Assembly: GCF_014133895.1 (NCBI RefSeq)
Contig: NC_050734.1
Span: 806,001-870,000 of the forward strand
Reading direction: 5' to 3'
DNA: 64,000 nucleotides
From: Torulaspora globosa
Lineage: Eukaryota; Ascomycota; Saccharomycetes; Saccharomycetales; Saccharomycetaceae
The position numbers were made by a program, and so were the translations under genes. Shown here piece after piece: positions 18,400-28,597 of this stretch. Each line of letters starts with the position of its first letter. Position 1 is the first letter of the stretch. The notes beneath the pieces were generated by a model, which was not told the origin of the DNA, made no database searches, and saw only the letters and a list, made by a program, of their open reading frames with translations.

Positions 18400-21309
18400 A
18401 TGGAGGTGACAGAAGGCTTTGTGGATGACGCTGAAGCCCCACCAAACGATGTATTATCGCTGGAACCACCGGAAGATAGTCCAAAGAACTTTGCACCATC
18501 TCCCGATTTCTTGTGGCTTTGTGAAGAATTATTCATACGTGTGGAGGACGTTAAAAAACAGGGCAGAGAGCGTCTTGGATCCAAACCCATTTCTATGAGA
18601 TACTACGACGTGATACATCATTTCGTCAAATTGTGGCGGAGAACTGTTGGCGATGATATATATCCTGCGTTTGCTTTGATTCTTCCCTACAGAGATCGGC
18701 GTATCTATAATATCAAAGATTACACGTTAGTGAAAGCAGTCTGCAACTACTTGGCACTGCCCAAGCAGTCAGCTACCGAAAAAAGGTTGCTAAAATGGAA
18801 GCGGAGGGCGACAAGAGGTTCGCGATTATCAAACTTTTGCGTTACTGAGATCAAGAAGAGAAAGAGCGAACCTTCTCCGGAGAGGCGGATTACCATTGAT
18901 AAACTAAATGAGTGCTTGGACCAACTGGTGGAGGAACGAAATGCGAAAGGAGGCTTCAAGGGATTGTCAGAATCTCCTGCCTTCAACTTCTGCCTTCAGA
19001 ATATGACTTTCGTAGAGCTCAAGTTCTTTTTCGATATTATACTGAAGTACAGATTGATCGGCGGGCAAGAAGACAAATTGCTGAGTTGCTGGCATCCCGA
19101 TGCACCCGAGTATCTTAGTGTTGTGTCTGACCTCAAGACTGTGACTAAGAGACTTTGGAACCCGGAGAATCGTTTAAGACATGACGATCTGAGTATCAAC
19201 CTGGGATACGCGTTTGTTCCACAACTGGCGAAGAAGGTTTCCGTGTCATATGAAAAGATTTGCGGTAAGTTGAAAAACGATTTTGTCATAGAGGAAAAGA
19301 TGGATGGTGAAAGGATTCAAGTGCATTACATGGATTTCGGCGGGAGCGTGAAATTCCTAAGCAGACGTGGAATCGATTTCTCATATCTTTATGGGGAGAG
19401 TATAAGTGAAGGGCCTGTAGCTCAGTACTTGAAGTTCAATCCAAATGTCAAAGACTGCGTTTTGGATTGTGAGATGATAACTTATGATACAGACAGAGGT
19501 GTTGTTTTGCCGTTTGGTTTAGTCAAAAGTAGTGCAAGACAAGCTCTCAGCATGGAAGGCATCTGCACTCAAGGTTATCGCCCTATGTTAATGGTCCTGG
19601 ATCTTGTCTATCTGAATGGCGTCTCTTTGATTAAGTTACCTTTGCATCAGCGAAAAGAATATTTGGTCAAAATTTTGACGCCGTTTCCGCATGCCGTGGA
19701 TATCTTATCATATGTTCGCTGCTCTGATCAGATCGCCATCAAAAGATCTCTTGAAAGAGCCATATCCATGGGATCTGAAGGGATTGTGCTGAAGAACTTC
19801 AACTCTCGATACGAAATTGGGGCTCGAAATGATAACTGGATCAAGGTGAAGCCTGAGTACTTGGAGCAATTTGGAGAAAATATGGATTTGATCATCATTG
19901 GCAGAGATCCCGGCAAGAAGGATTCCTTGATGTGCGGACTAGCAGTTTATGAAAATGAAAGCGATGCGGCAGAGATAAAAGCAGCAGAGGAAGCTGAAAT
20001 CATTAGTCTGGATTCTGACAGGGAAGAAGCAGACGAGCCCGATCACAACAAAGTGATCAAGAAGTTTATATCTTTTTGCATAATTGCTAACGGAATTTCT
20101 CAGGAAGAATTCAAGGATATTGATAGGAGAACGAGGGGCAATTGGACAAAGTCAGAAGATCGGCTACCGCCTTCTAGTCTACTTGAGTTCGGAAGCAAAA
20201 TCCCAGAAGAATGGATAGATCCAAAGAAGTCTCTAATCATCGAAGTGAAAGCCAGGTCTTTGGATAATACAGAAAGCAGCAAAAAGAAATTCTCAGCTGG
20301 TTGCACGCTTCATGGAGGCTACTGTAGGAGAATCAGAGATGATAAAGACTGGACGGGATGTTATAGCTTATCCGAACTGTGGCGGGAAAGGCGTCAAAGA
20401 TCAGGTACCGCCATAGGTTCCTTGAATAAAAAATATCCCAAGACCGATAAGGCTAGGAGAAAGAGAAATGACATTTTCGTGGACCAAGCCCTGGAGATGG
20501 ACGACGCCGGGCTAAAGTCAAATGTCTTTGCCAATCTATACTTTTATGTCCTCTCCGACTACATCGATCCCGAACTGAACACTAGGATAACGAAGCCTCA
20601 GTTGAATAATTTGATTAAACAAAATAGTGGAATGCTGGTTCAGAACCTTATTTCCAAGCACCATATGGAGAATTCTTTTCGCATCATCAGTGGTAAACTT
20701 ACCGGTGAATGTAAATCTTTGATAAACAGAGGCTACGACATCCTAAGCCCGCGATGGATCCTGGACTGCGTAAGCTACGGAAAGTTGGTTAGGATAGAGC
20801 CAAAACATTGCTTCAATGTGTCCGAAGAGCTGATGAAAATAGCCCGAGAAAGGGTTGATCGTTTCGGCGACAGTTTTGTTTCTACCATCTCGGAACAGCA
20901 GCTGGAGAGCCTGATCACCTCAAATATAGACAGCACCCCAGTCACAGACTATAACCACATGGACCGGAGCCCAGAGCTCAGTCAGGTTCCGATTTTCCTG
21001 TTTTCTGGAAGAATATGTTATGTACCGGAGATGTTTTTCAGTGCTACAGAGAGAGCTGCGCTACTGTCCAAAATCAAGCTCTATGGGGGTCTTGTGGCTT
21101 CTGAGCTTATAAATTGCAACCTCATTGTTGTATCGATGACTACGTGCTCAAGAGATCCGCCGCTTCAAAAGCTCAGAGAATCTGTCGCACAGCTCATCGC
21201 TAATTTTGACAGCCCTCAACCGATACCTCATCTGGTAACGTCCGAGTGGATAGACAGATCGATTCAGGAGAACTGCCAAGTTCCTGAGGAGGATTTCTAT
21301 CCAGCTTAA
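18400..21309 (+). CDS. DNL4: DNA ligase IV (Dnl4/Lig4)
   Basis: A 969-aa ATP-dependent DNA ligase for non-homologous end joining, expected to act with Lif1 and the Ku proteins. The DNA-binding domain covers about 35-250. The adenylation domain contains the active-site lysine K300 in EEKMDGER, followed by motifs around SRRGIDFSYLYG, VLDCEMITYD, EGIVLKN and WIKVKPEY. The OB-fold domain includes the variable acidic insert near 530-550. Two BRCT repeats (about 685-800 and 870-965) with the Lif1-binding linker between complete the family layout. S. cerevisiae Dnl4 is 944 aa. Confidence 0.97.
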   Translation: MEVTEGFVDDAEAPPNDVLSLEPPEDSPKNFAPSPDFLWLCEELFIRVEDVKKQGRERLGSKPISMRYYDVIHHFVKLWRRTVGDDIYPAFALILPYRDRRIYNIKDYTLVKAVCNYLALPKQSATEKRLLKWKRRATRGSRLSNFCVTEIKKRKSEPSPERRITIDKLNECLDQLVEERNAKGGFKGLSESPAFNFCLQNMTFVELKFFFDIILKYRLIGGQEDKLLSCWHPDAPEYLSVVSDLKTVTKRLWNPENRLRHDDLSINLGYAFVPQLAKKVSVSYEKICGKLKNDFVIEEKMDGERIQVHYMDFGGSVKFLSRRGIDFSYLYGESISEGPVAQYLKFNPNVKDCVLDCEMITYDTDRGVVLPFGLVKSSARQALSMEGICTQGYRPMLMVLDLVYLNGVSLIKLPLHQRKEYLVKILTPFPHAVDILSYVRCSDQIAIKRSLERAISMGSEGIVLKNFNSRYEIGARNDNWIKVKPEYLEQFGENMDLIIIGRDPGKKDSLMCGLAVYENESDAAEIKAAEEAEIISLDSDREEADEPDHNKVIKKFISFCIIANGISQEEFKDIDRRTRGNWTKSEDRLPPSSLLEFGSKIPEEWIDPKKSLIIEVKARSLDNTESSKKKFSAGCTLHGGYCRRIRDDKDWTGCYSLSELWRERRQRSGTAIGSLNKKYPKTDKARRKRNDIFVDQALEMDDAGLKSNVFANLYFYVLSDYIDPELNTRITKPQLNNLIKQNSGMLVQNLISKHHMENSFRIISGKLTGECKSLINRGYDILSPRWILDCVSYGKLVRIEPKHCFNVSEELMKIARERVDRFGDSFVSTISEQQLESLITSNIDSTPVTDYNHMDRSPELSQVPIFLFSGRICYVPEMFFSATERAALLSKIKLYGGLVASELINCNLIVVSMTTCSRDPPLQKLRESVAQLIANFDSPQPIPHLVTSEWIDRSIQENCQVPEEDFYPA

Positions 21310-21400
21310 GCTTTTGACGTATATGATGGAGAATTCACGTGATCCAAAATAATCGGCATACTTCTTGGCAATTGTTCACAGAGAAGGGCATGGATAGACG
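21310..21400 (+). promoter_or_regulatory. DNL4-NPR2 spacer with Cbf1-type box
   Basis: Only 91 bp separate the DNL4 stop from the NPR2 ATG. It contains TTCACGTGATCC, whose CACGTG (21336-21341) is a TCACGTGA palindrome of the Cbf1 type. Out-of-frame upstream ATGs occur at about 21322, 21325 and 21390. A transcript starting early in the spacer would meet them first. Confidence 0.5.
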
Positions 21401-23449
21401 ATGGATGGAAAGAATCAAAAGATGGGTGACCAATTCAAGGGCTTTGTTCCCATTCACACAATATTTTACGCCGTGTTTCATCCGACGGAAGGTACAAAGG
21501 TGCGTTTTGAGTTCCCCCCTGGAAATTTGGAGAACCATAATATCAATTTCGATACCATCAAGAATTACATTATACCTAAACCGCAGCTTTGCCACAAACT
21601 TCTGACTCTGAAGTATAAAAATTATCGCATTGCATCTTATCCAGTGACCGTCAATTCAGCCATATATGCTAGGAACTTCTTCAGCTTCAATTTCGTATTT
21701 GTATTTCAGTACGATTGCGAGACGTCACCATATGAGCCTGCAATTGCCAGACTGGGGAAGATGTTCAAAGTTCTGGAGGAGCAGAATTTGATTCTGTCAA
21801 AGGCGGAGAAAGATCCTGTGTTTTACCAGAACAGTCCGGAAGGAGTCACTCAAGATGGCAAATCCAATTCAGAGAAAGGGACTGTGAAGCTGCCGAAGGT
21901 CCAGAATAATGTTCGGAGCGAATACGAACAAGTCACCGAGGGCAGCTTTTCGCTGCACGACCTGGTTTTAAGAGTATATCAAGATCTTAACAATTATTCC
22001 GAATGTTTAATACCGATTGATGATGGAAATGCGGTAGATATCAAGATATTTCCACTGATGACCCCGCCCCAATCGAATGTTTCAATTGAGGATGTCCCAG
22101 TATCCACTGTTAACCTAAAGAAAGTCATCGATCTCAATTGGGATCCTACAATGTTAAAAATAGTGCCGTTCATTGATGGGCTGAACTGCGTCTCCAAAAT
22201 CGCAAAACTTAGTAACAGCTCTCCAGATCTAGTGATGGAATGCGTGAAGCATCTTATTTACTACGACTGTGTCTTTCTGGCTGATATTTTCCAGTTTTCG
22301 AATATTTATGCACCGACAAGCTTACTGCGATGTTTTCTGACTGATCTCGCTCTTGCGACAGAGTGTCAGTCTCACGTCGTGTGCGAAGAAAGTTCTCTGC
22401 TTCCCTCGGTTCCTTTCGACAGAGGGGAGAGCTTAGACTCAGAGCATTCAGACCACGATTTTTCCGGATTGCATTCCATTAACAGAAGCCTTGGATCGCT
22501 TAAAAACTCCATGAGCTCTAAAAGCGCAATTTCATCTCACCGACATAAGCAATCGGTATCATCAGCATCGGAAGCATCACTATGCAAAAGTGGGAAGCAT
22601 TCACAAGGCAGCTTTTCTAGCAACAACACAAATTCGTCCAATATACTTCCCAGGTACCTACCGACTAGGTCATGTTTGTTCGACCTATACAGATCGCTCA
22701 GTCAAGGTGTAACGGTGAAGGAGTGGTACGCCGCGAACTGCAATACGATTCGGCACAATCGCATCGACATTAGACGCTTTATATCATTCGGAGTTATGAA
22801 GGGCTTGATTTATCGATGCCATTCGTATCCCGTCATTAAGAAACTGGACATTTTTGATTTAGCCAAGAATTCAAGCTTGGATGCAGGCCTGAGCTCAAAT
22901 TCAAGCAATGTCAAGCGCGGTAAGAACAAAAATCGTTCAAATAACATTTTTTCCACGTCTGATATAAGGTTCGGAGCGGAAGAAGATGATGGAACAAAGA
23001 AGCATCGAAACGCACTTGACTCTGAAATAGCGGATCAGGTGTTGAAGAATGTATACAAGAAACTATCAGCGGTGGACACTTCAGACTCAAAAAACGGTAT
23101 TGCGAATTTGATGAAACGCTTAGACGCACAGAGATCTTCTGCAACCGCTCCAAGCAACTCTATCAGTAATCTTTACCGGTTGAGAAACTCCGAGCGCCCA
23201 TCCAGGGTATCATTCGACAAACAGCAAGAGGATAGGAAATCAGGCAAAAACTTAACATCGGCAGATGAAAAGAGTAAAGAAGAAGAATTTGCGGATCACG
23301 TAGCGAGAAGACAGAGGGATATACTCTTGCTTAGGTCCATTGAAGCAGCAGATAACCTAGATAAGATATGCGTCGAGCTGGAAATGCCCAGGAGTCAGGT
23401 CGAGGATCTTCTAAAAATATTGGGGGACTACAAAATTGTTAATAGCTGA
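21401..23449 (+). CDS. NPR2: Npr2, SEACIT/GATOR1 subunit
   Basis: A 682-aa subunit of the Npr2-Npr3-Iml1 complex, which restrains TORC1 through the Gtr GTPases when nitrogen is short. The N-terminal longin-like region carries the hallmark blocks FKGFVPIHTIFYAVFHP, NYIIPKPQLCHKLLT and YARNFFSFNFVFVF. SPYEPAIARLGKMFKVLEEQN follows. The middle (about 345-420) is a serine-rich insert and the C-terminus contains winged-helix-like segments (for example RRFISFGVMKGLIYRCHSYP). The ATG at 21401 is taken, but the one at 21422 (MGDQFKGF) aligns better with the S. cerevisiae start. Next to CIN8 as in YEL062W-YEL061C. Confidence 0.95.
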   Translation: MDGKNQKMGDQFKGFVPIHTIFYAVFHPTEGTKVRFEFPPGNLENHNINFDTIKNYIIPKPQLCHKLLTLKYKNYRIASYPVTVNSAIYARNFFSFNFVFVFQYDCETSPYEPAIARLGKMFKVLEEQNLILSKAEKDPVFYQNSPEGVTQDGKSNSEKGTVKLPKVQNNVRSEYEQVTEGSFSLHDLVLRVYQDLNNYSECLIPIDDGNAVDIKIFPLMTPPQSNVSIEDVPVSTVNLKKVIDLNWDPTMLKIVPFIDGLNCVSKIAKLSNSSPDLVMECVKHLIYYDCVFLADIFQFSNIYAPTSLLRCFLTDLALATECQSHVVCEESSLLPSVPFDRGESLDSEHSDHDFSGLHSINRSLGSLKNSMSSKSAISSHRHKQSVSSASEASLCKSGKHSQGSFSSNNTNSSNILPRYLPTRSCLFDLYRSLSQGVTVKEWYAANCNTIRHNRIDIRRFISFGVMKGLIYRCHSYPVIKKLDIFDLAKNSSLDAGLSSNSSNVKRGKNKNRSNNIFSTSDIRFGAEEDDGTKKHRNALDSEIADQVLKNVYKKLSAVDTSDSKNGIANLMKRLDAQRSSATAPSNSISNLYRLRNSERPSRVSFDKQQEDRKSGKNLTSADEKSKEEEFADHVARRQRDILLLRSIEAADNLDKICVELEMPRSQVEDLLKILGDYKIVNS

Positions 23450-23520
23450 GTTAGTGGTTGTCATAATATTATTATTTAGTGATAATACAACGCGGCTATT
23501 GACCGCAGGGCAGGGCAGAT

Positions 23521-26436
23521 TCAATGATGCCTAGTGACTTTGGTCGAACTATCGTCCAATGTGCCGTCAAGATCAGTATATGATCGTTTGTAGCCGGATC
23601 TGGCAAGACTCAGTTGTGGCTTACAAGGAGAATGAGAGTTTGCCTTAATTGGGCTGGATTTATTCGGGCTGCTCCGTTCACTCTTGTTCACTCTGAAAGA
23701 AGTGCTTTTCAAAGGAGAACGATCAGGGTATAAGACATTCTGCTCATCAATTCTTCGTAAGACGCCATCAATATTTTCTGGTCGGCTCTTATCGGTTGCG
23801 TGATCGTCGTCTCCCACAGCAGAAGATATCGAAGCTTGAAGTTGGTCAAGTGCGCTTCCATAAGCATCTGTAAACTGCAGGCTTTTTTTCAGGCCTTCTT
23901 GAAGCTGATTCTCCTTGTTTAAAAGACCTGAGAACTCCTGATTGAAAGTTTGGTTTTTACTCAACGCCGAGCGAGGACTTTCGTGATCACTCATCCTTTT
24001 TTTGACTTTGGTCATGGCCTGCTCTATCATATTTCGAGACGTTTGTAAGGTTGATCTAAAGTCCGATAATGGCGACTTTATATCTTTTTGAAGAGCAATA
24101 TTCAAAGCATCGCAATTATTGATGTACTTGAACGAGCTTTCCCACTTATCCTTCTGCGGCTCGAACAATTGCATTTCCTTCTCTATCACGTCACATGTAG
24201 CAGTTCTCAAACTGTTGAGCATCAAATGTTTATTATTCTCTAAGTAATTATCCATCATTTCTTTGAATTTTTGAAACAAATCTTCTCCAGATGCCTGAAT
24301 ATGATGATAGGTACGGTCCACATGAGATGCTAGAAGTTCTTCGTGATTATTCTTGAAAAAGTGATCATTGAGGTACTGTTTGAAATTATTATACTCTTCG
24401 CTGGCATCGGATAAATTCTCTGAAAGATCTCTGTAACATTTTCCAACCATTGCCTCAACTTCCGTTATTCGCTCGCTGGCCGCTTCGTACAAGGCAGGCA
24501 ACTCGCCAGATACTTTTTCAACGCAATCCTTGTACACCTCGTCGGTATGCTCTTGAGCCGTTTCCAATAACATTCGTATTTCTTCCTTAATTGAATCAAT
24601 ATTAGGTTGAATCCCAGCAGACTCGAGTTTTATATTATTTTGAATTTCCTGGAAATTTTTATCAATCATTTCTCTAACCTGTGCAAAATCGCTAGCGATT
24701 AGGCGATTGATGTTTTCCTTCAAGTCTTTTTCTTTCTTTTCCCGCTCACTCAGGATAGTTTGCATGGTGTTTAGAGTTGTTCTGAGTGTGGATGCCATAT
24801 TAACCAAGTTCTGCTCTCTTCTGTTCTGTCTGTCAATTCGAGCATGCAGCTCACTGATCGAATCCTTCATGTTCTGCAATTTGATTCGTTGCAGATCGTT
24901 GACTTCGTTAGAAGCTTTCTTGTCCTTCAATAAAAGGGTATTTTGCGAGGTCAAAGTTTCAATTGCTCTTTTATATTCCTGTACTTCTGTCCTGTAACTA
25001 TCAAGGTCATTCGTCAACTCCTTGTAGTTATCCTGACTCATATAGATACCTTCCCTCGTCTTGGTCGATAGCAGGTCGGCCTTTATTTTCGCCAGTTCAG
25101 CCGTGATGCTTTTCACTAAAATATCCTTCATGATAACAGAGCCCAACTGTGGTTTATTTTTGATGTTCTTGGCTTTTGCTGCATATTGCAGTGTACTACA
25201 GGTCTCCTCCGAGTTTATCTTGGCGGGAGATATAGTGGCTATAAGTGCAGTCTTTGTATTCCCACCTAATGAATCTTGAAGGAGCCGCGTCAGCTTGGAT
25301 TCTCGAAATGGAACATGTAAACTCTTGTCAGCAAGCGAATTGATCACTCTTCCTAAAGTTAAGAGACTCTGGTTTATAGAACCCGCTTCTTTAGCACGCT
25401 GGTGCTGAGCACCAGATCGACTAATATTCTCTGAACCAGCTAAATCGACCAAGTTCATCTTAGATACCCTGAAAAGTTCACCGTGATATTCCTTATACAG
25501 AGTGATAGTGAAAATCGTATGAGATCGACTGGAGAAATCGTTCATCTTCGTTGTGGCTACTTGTCTATGTTTCAAACCTTTTTGTAGCAGTTTGATTCCC
25601 TCCTTAGCTGTTGTGATATGGAAGTCCTGCAAGTTTTGTATGTAAATGCCAGCATTTTGATCCTGTGACCCCTGTAACGATTGGCTTTTATTAGAATTGC
25701 CATTAGACACGGAAGAACCCGCTGAACCATTGGATGTTGGCATGTTATTTTTCCACCGTTTCCTCATGAAAGTCGCCGTGGATAGCTCAGAAGAAGACCG
25801 AGGCGAATTATTCCGCGAACTTTTCCTACTGCTATTGTTACTCATCGACGTTGTGCCGCCATTCAGCGTGCTCGAGTCAAAGATTCGCAGCTTTCTAGCC
25901 GATGACGAGAAATCTTGCGAGTCACTGAGCAGGTCCTTCAACTCCTCATTGTACAACTCCACAAATGAGCACTTCACCACATAATCTTCGTTTTCTAGGC
26001 TCTCGAAGAGCTTGAACAGAACCCGAGGTATGATACCTGCAGATTCGCTCAATTCACCATCATAAAGTTTTTCGTCGCCAGTCATAGTGTATGTTTTACC
26101 TGTGGAAGTCATCCCATATACCAACACGGTGCAATTGTAACCCTTAATGAAGTCCGCAAACAGAGGCTCCGCTATCTTGTGGAAAATAAGACTTTGGTTG
26201 GCGCTAGGCCCAAAAACTTCATCAACAGTGTAAGTCTTCGAGTTTATCTGAGCTGCTATTCCAACGTCACCCGTAGTATTGATCGATACCTCATTTGATC
26301 CAGTCACATCAGGCACAGAAACAACCACCGAACTCTTAGCTTTGATCTCCCGCTCATTACGTCCCCTACACCGCACTGCAACCGTTATATTCAGCTCCTC
26401 CACGGCTCCGTTGCTTTCTCGTGACGATGCCACCAT
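23521..26436 (-). CDS. CIN8: Cin8 kinesin-5 mitotic motor
   Basis: A 971-aa kinesin-5 that slides antiparallel spindle microtubules. Motor domain about 15-430: P-loop GMTSTGKT (108-115), switch I with SSRSHTIF, switch II LVDLAGSE, ending at YAAKAKNIKNKP. Between about 190 and 262 is a Ser/Asn-rich insert in loop 8. S. cerevisiae Cin8 also has a large loop-8 insert, which is implicated in its switchable direction. The stalk has coiled coils, and the C-terminal tail carries a likely BimC-type Cdk region around the SPLKSTSF segment and NKSSPIK. The frame is open to a TTG at 26442; the ATG at 26436 is used. Convergent with NPR2, 71 bp apart. Confidence 0.96.
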   Translation of the reverse strand: MVASSRESNGAVEELNITVAVRCRGRNEREIKAKSSVVVSVPDVTGSNEVSINTTGDVGIAAQINSKTYTVDEVFGPSANQSLIFHKIAEPLFADFIKGYNCTVLVYGMTSTGKTYTMTGDEKLYDGELSESAGIIPRVLFKLFESLENEDYVVKCSFVELYNEELKDLLSDSQDFSSSARKLRIFDSSTLNGGTTSMSNNSSRKSSRNNSPRSSSELSTATFMRKRWKNNMPTSNGSAGSSVSNGNSNKSQSLQGSQDQNAGIYIQNLQDFHITTAKEGIKLLQKGLKHRQVATTKMNDFSSRSHTIFTITLYKEYHGELFRVSKMNLVDLAGSENISRSGAQHQRAKEAGSINQSLLTLGRVINSLADKSLHVPFRESKLTRLLQDSLGGNTKTALIATISPAKINSEETCSTLQYAAKAKNIKNKPQLGSVIMKDILVKSITAELAKIKADLLSTKTREGIYMSQDNYKELTNDLDSYRTEVQEYKRAIETLTSQNTLLLKDKKASNEVNDLQRIKLQNMKDSISELHARIDRQNRREQNLVNMASTLRTTLNTMQTILSEREKKEKDLKENINRLIASDFAQVREMIDKNFQEIQNNIKLESAGIQPNIDSIKEEIRMLLETAQEHTDEVYKDCVEKVSGELPALYEAASERITEVEAMVGKCYRDLSENLSDASEEYNNFKQYLNDHFFKNNHEELLASHVDRTYHHIQASGEDLFQKFKEMMDNYLENNKHLMLNSLRTATCDVIEKEMQLFEPQKDKWESSFKYINNCDALNIALQKDIKSPLSDFRSTLQTSRNMIEQAMTKVKKRMSDHESPRSALSKNQTFNQEFSGLLNKENQLQEGLKKSLQFTDAYGSALDQLQASISSAVGDDDHATDKSRPENIDGVLRRIDEQNVLYPDRSPLKSTSFRVNKSERSSPNKSSPIKANSHSPCKPQLSLARSGYKRSYTDLDGTLDDSSTKVTRHH

Positions 26437-26656
26437 TTCCAAATCTCACAGATTCCTTGAGACTACTTGCGATACCCAACAATGCCTAACAACAGCCTTC
26501 TGAACCTTCCATACCTTCTCGATGAGTATCTGTTATTGTTTTGATATCCCATCCGCTTTGTTTACCAATCGCGCTTTTTGTGAAAATCACATAATACGAC
26601 AACGTTTCCACAAATCTATACCGATATTTCACTTTATTTAACAAGAATGGATGCGA

Positions 26657-27445
26657 TTAGCTCGAGGAAGTAGCATCGTCAGCGCGTTCTACGGATGGTT
26701 GCGCCCTCGTCGTGCCGCTTTTATGCTTTCTTCTCCTTTTACTGCTCTTCGTAGCGTCTCCTGAGCCGGTTTCCGCGCTCTGGTCGGCCGAAGAAGGCTT
26801 TATGCTCTTCTTCTTCTTAACACTCAACGGATTGGGCTGCTTGGGGCCTCTGGGCCTCTTTCTGGTGGTCTCCTGCTGGTTGTCCTTGCTGGCGTCCTCT
26901 TTGGCCTTGAGACTGGCGTTACGCGGGTCGTTCAGACCCTTGAAGAGCTTGTCCTCCTCGACAGCCTTGCTGACCTTGGAGCTTGCGTCGCTCAGGGGCT
27001 CCATGACCATGACCGATCTGGACGTGTAGACCAGAGGTACGCCCGGCGTTCGCCTCAGGGATCGTCTGATGTCGATGTCCTGCGTCGCTACGACGTATCT
27101 ATGTTTGTTCTGTCCGTTGACGTTTACCACGCTTTCAATGCACTCTTTTGGGGGCTTAGGCTCCTTAGGGGGATGGTTGCAGCGACGTCTCTCGAAAGTC
27201 TTGGCCAAATCTATCGCACCCTGGTTATTGGTCTCATAGAGCGACTGCATACAACATTGTGTTATCATTACCTTGACCTCTGCCTGCAAAGTACGTTTGA
27301 GCCCCTTGACCAGGTCGAAAGTTGATCCGTGGCAATCGAGGACGATCTGATCATCGATCAAAACTTGGTATGGCTCTCTGAACTTGAAAGTGTGGTTGTA
27401 AACCAACATTTGCTTCCTGTAGGCCTTCGCCCTCTTTTGACGCAT
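26657..27445 (-). CDS. UTP23: Utp23, SSU processome PIN-domain protein
   Basis: A 262-aa nucleolar protein needed for early 18S rRNA processing and for release of snR30. The N-terminal basic start (MRQKRAKAYRKQM) leads into a PIN-like domain to about 155. Cys/His ligands of the Utp23 zinc motif can be seen: the CC pair near 83-84, then RRRCNHPP and KECI. The region from 160 on is Lys/Arg/Ser-rich and disordered. S. cerevisiae Utp23 (YOR004W) has 254 aa. Upstream lies a clear PAC/RRPE promoter pair, typical of ribosome-biogenesis genes. Confidence 0.95.
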   Translation of the reverse strand: MRQKRAKAYRKQMLVYNHTFKFREPYQVLIDDQIVLDCHGSTFDLVKGLKRTLQAEVKVMITQCCMQSLYETNNQGAIDLAKTFERRRCNHPPKEPKPPKECIESVVNVNGQNKHRYVVATQDIDIRRSLRRTPGVPLVYTSRSVMVMEPLSDASSKVSKAVEEDKLFKGLNDPRNASLKAKEDASKDNQQETTRKRPRGPKQPNPLSVKKKKSIKPSSADQSAETGSGDATKSSKRRRKHKSGTTRAQPSVERADDATSSS

Positions 27446-27563
27446 TTTGCTCTAGTGATGTATGAGAACCAGACACTTGAGTCCGACCAAGTTGCCAGCT
27501 GGATGGGAGACCAATGGGACTATATAAGGTATCAGAGACAGTGAGCTTTTGAGTTATTCGATG

Positions 27564-27586
27564 CTCATCGCTTGCAAAATTTTTCA
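27564..27586 (-). promoter_or_regulatory. PAC and RRPE motifs upstream of UTP23
   Basis: CTCATCGC (PAC, 27564-27571) and AAAATTTTTCA (RRPE, 27576-27586) lie 4 bp apart, about 120-140 bp upstream of the UTP23 ATG. PAC is bound by Dot6/Tod6 and RRPE by Stb3 in S. cerevisiae. The remainder of 27446-27912 contains a TATATAAGG at about 27520 and no gene that I can support. Confidence 0.75.
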
Positions 27587-27912
27587 AAAATCAGTCTTAG
27601 GCTACACAACCAGAGCATGGATATAAATGATAAATAGTCTGGTGGCGATCGTCACCAGCTTCTAGCTCTCCCATCTTGGTTGTCTGCAGCCTTAAAATGC
27701 TCTTAACATCGATGAGAGCTTCGCTCGGTAACCTGAGGACTTGACTGGGCACACATCGGCATCTCTCGCTGTCTGTCAGCAATCAGTAGCTGCTCTGCTT
27801 CAGCCCGTCAGCCGGATCGTACGGCGAAGGTGTTTTCATCAATGCATTTTTATGGACTGCAGCTCAGTCTCTCCCAGTGTTCATCAGTTATTGTTCTGAA
27901 CCAATGAGCTAC

Positions 27913-28503
27913 CTACGTTTGGCAGTAGTATCTTACCAACTGCGCCAGGTAATCCATGAGGATAGCCAATTGCCACGTCACCGCTAGTATGCAAACCGCT
28001 ATTATAGTTTGTTTGTGTCGCACAAGGGCAGACGATCCGGTTCCTTCGACCGGGCCCTTTATGCGTTGCAGGGAAGATCTTAGCATAACGTCCATCCATA
28101 CAGATGTAGGGTCCCTCGGATCTGGTAGATGAGACGAGTTAGACGGAGTCTTGCGGCCGGCTGTCTTTGTAGCATTGAAATTGGAAGAGAAATTCGGTAC
28201 AGGGTTCATCTGCAAGTATCTCCTTGAACCGTCCGGTATTGGCCTGGATCTTATCACTTCTATATACTCGCCATCTATGCCGTTGAGGGAGTGGTCATTT
28301 AAGGATCCCAGCGGCTTCTGCTGGCCCTGGCGAAGCGATGGTGGACCCTGAAAAGAGATGTCATCATGAATGCTAGGAGGATAGGGCGCAGTCAACTGGC
28401 CAGACATTGAGTGAGCGATATGTAAAGTTGTTGCATTTCCGTATTGCACTGTTATCGTTGAGGTCTTCAGAGCGCGAGGGATATGAATGGTTAAAAATAC
28501 CAT
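27913..28503 (-). CDS. Orphan protein with C-terminal membrane segment
   Basis: A 196-aa frame I do not recognise. Residues 1-160 are polar, Pro/Ser/Arg-rich and probably disordered. Near the end is one hydrophobic helix (about 166-187, TIIAVCILAVTWQLAILMDY) followed by a short basic tail, so a tail-anchored topology is possible. A second ATG at 28407 (MSGQLTAPYPP) would remove 32 residues. The gene lies between UTP23 and PRB1, both also on the minus strand. No S. cerevisiae neighbour of that position comes to mind. It could be lineage-specific, fast-evolving, or not a gene. Confidence 0.5.
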   Translation of the reverse strand: MVFLTIHIPRALKTSTITVQYGNATTLHIAHSMSGQLTAPYPPSIHDDISFQGPPSLRQGQQKPLGSLNDHSLNGIDGEYIEVIRSRPIPDGSRRYLQMNPVPNFSSNFNATKTAGRKTPSNSSHLPDPRDPTSVWMDVMLRSSLQRIKGPVEGTGSSALVRHKQTIIAVCILAVTWQLAILMDYLAQLVRYYCQT

Positions 28504-28597
28504 ACCAATAACTGATTATGAAGAATTATGTGAAATGTACGTCTCTTCCATCCTGCGGAAGACGTGGTATTCAAGCACTAACGAAGCGATCTAGTAT

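Noticed and set aside
21336..21341. CACGTG boxes at 21336, 32353, 36510 and 52108 as further CDEI candidates
   Set aside because: None is followed at 80-170 bp by an AT-rich block and a TTTCCG-type CDEIII. They are ordinary Cbf1-type promoter sites.
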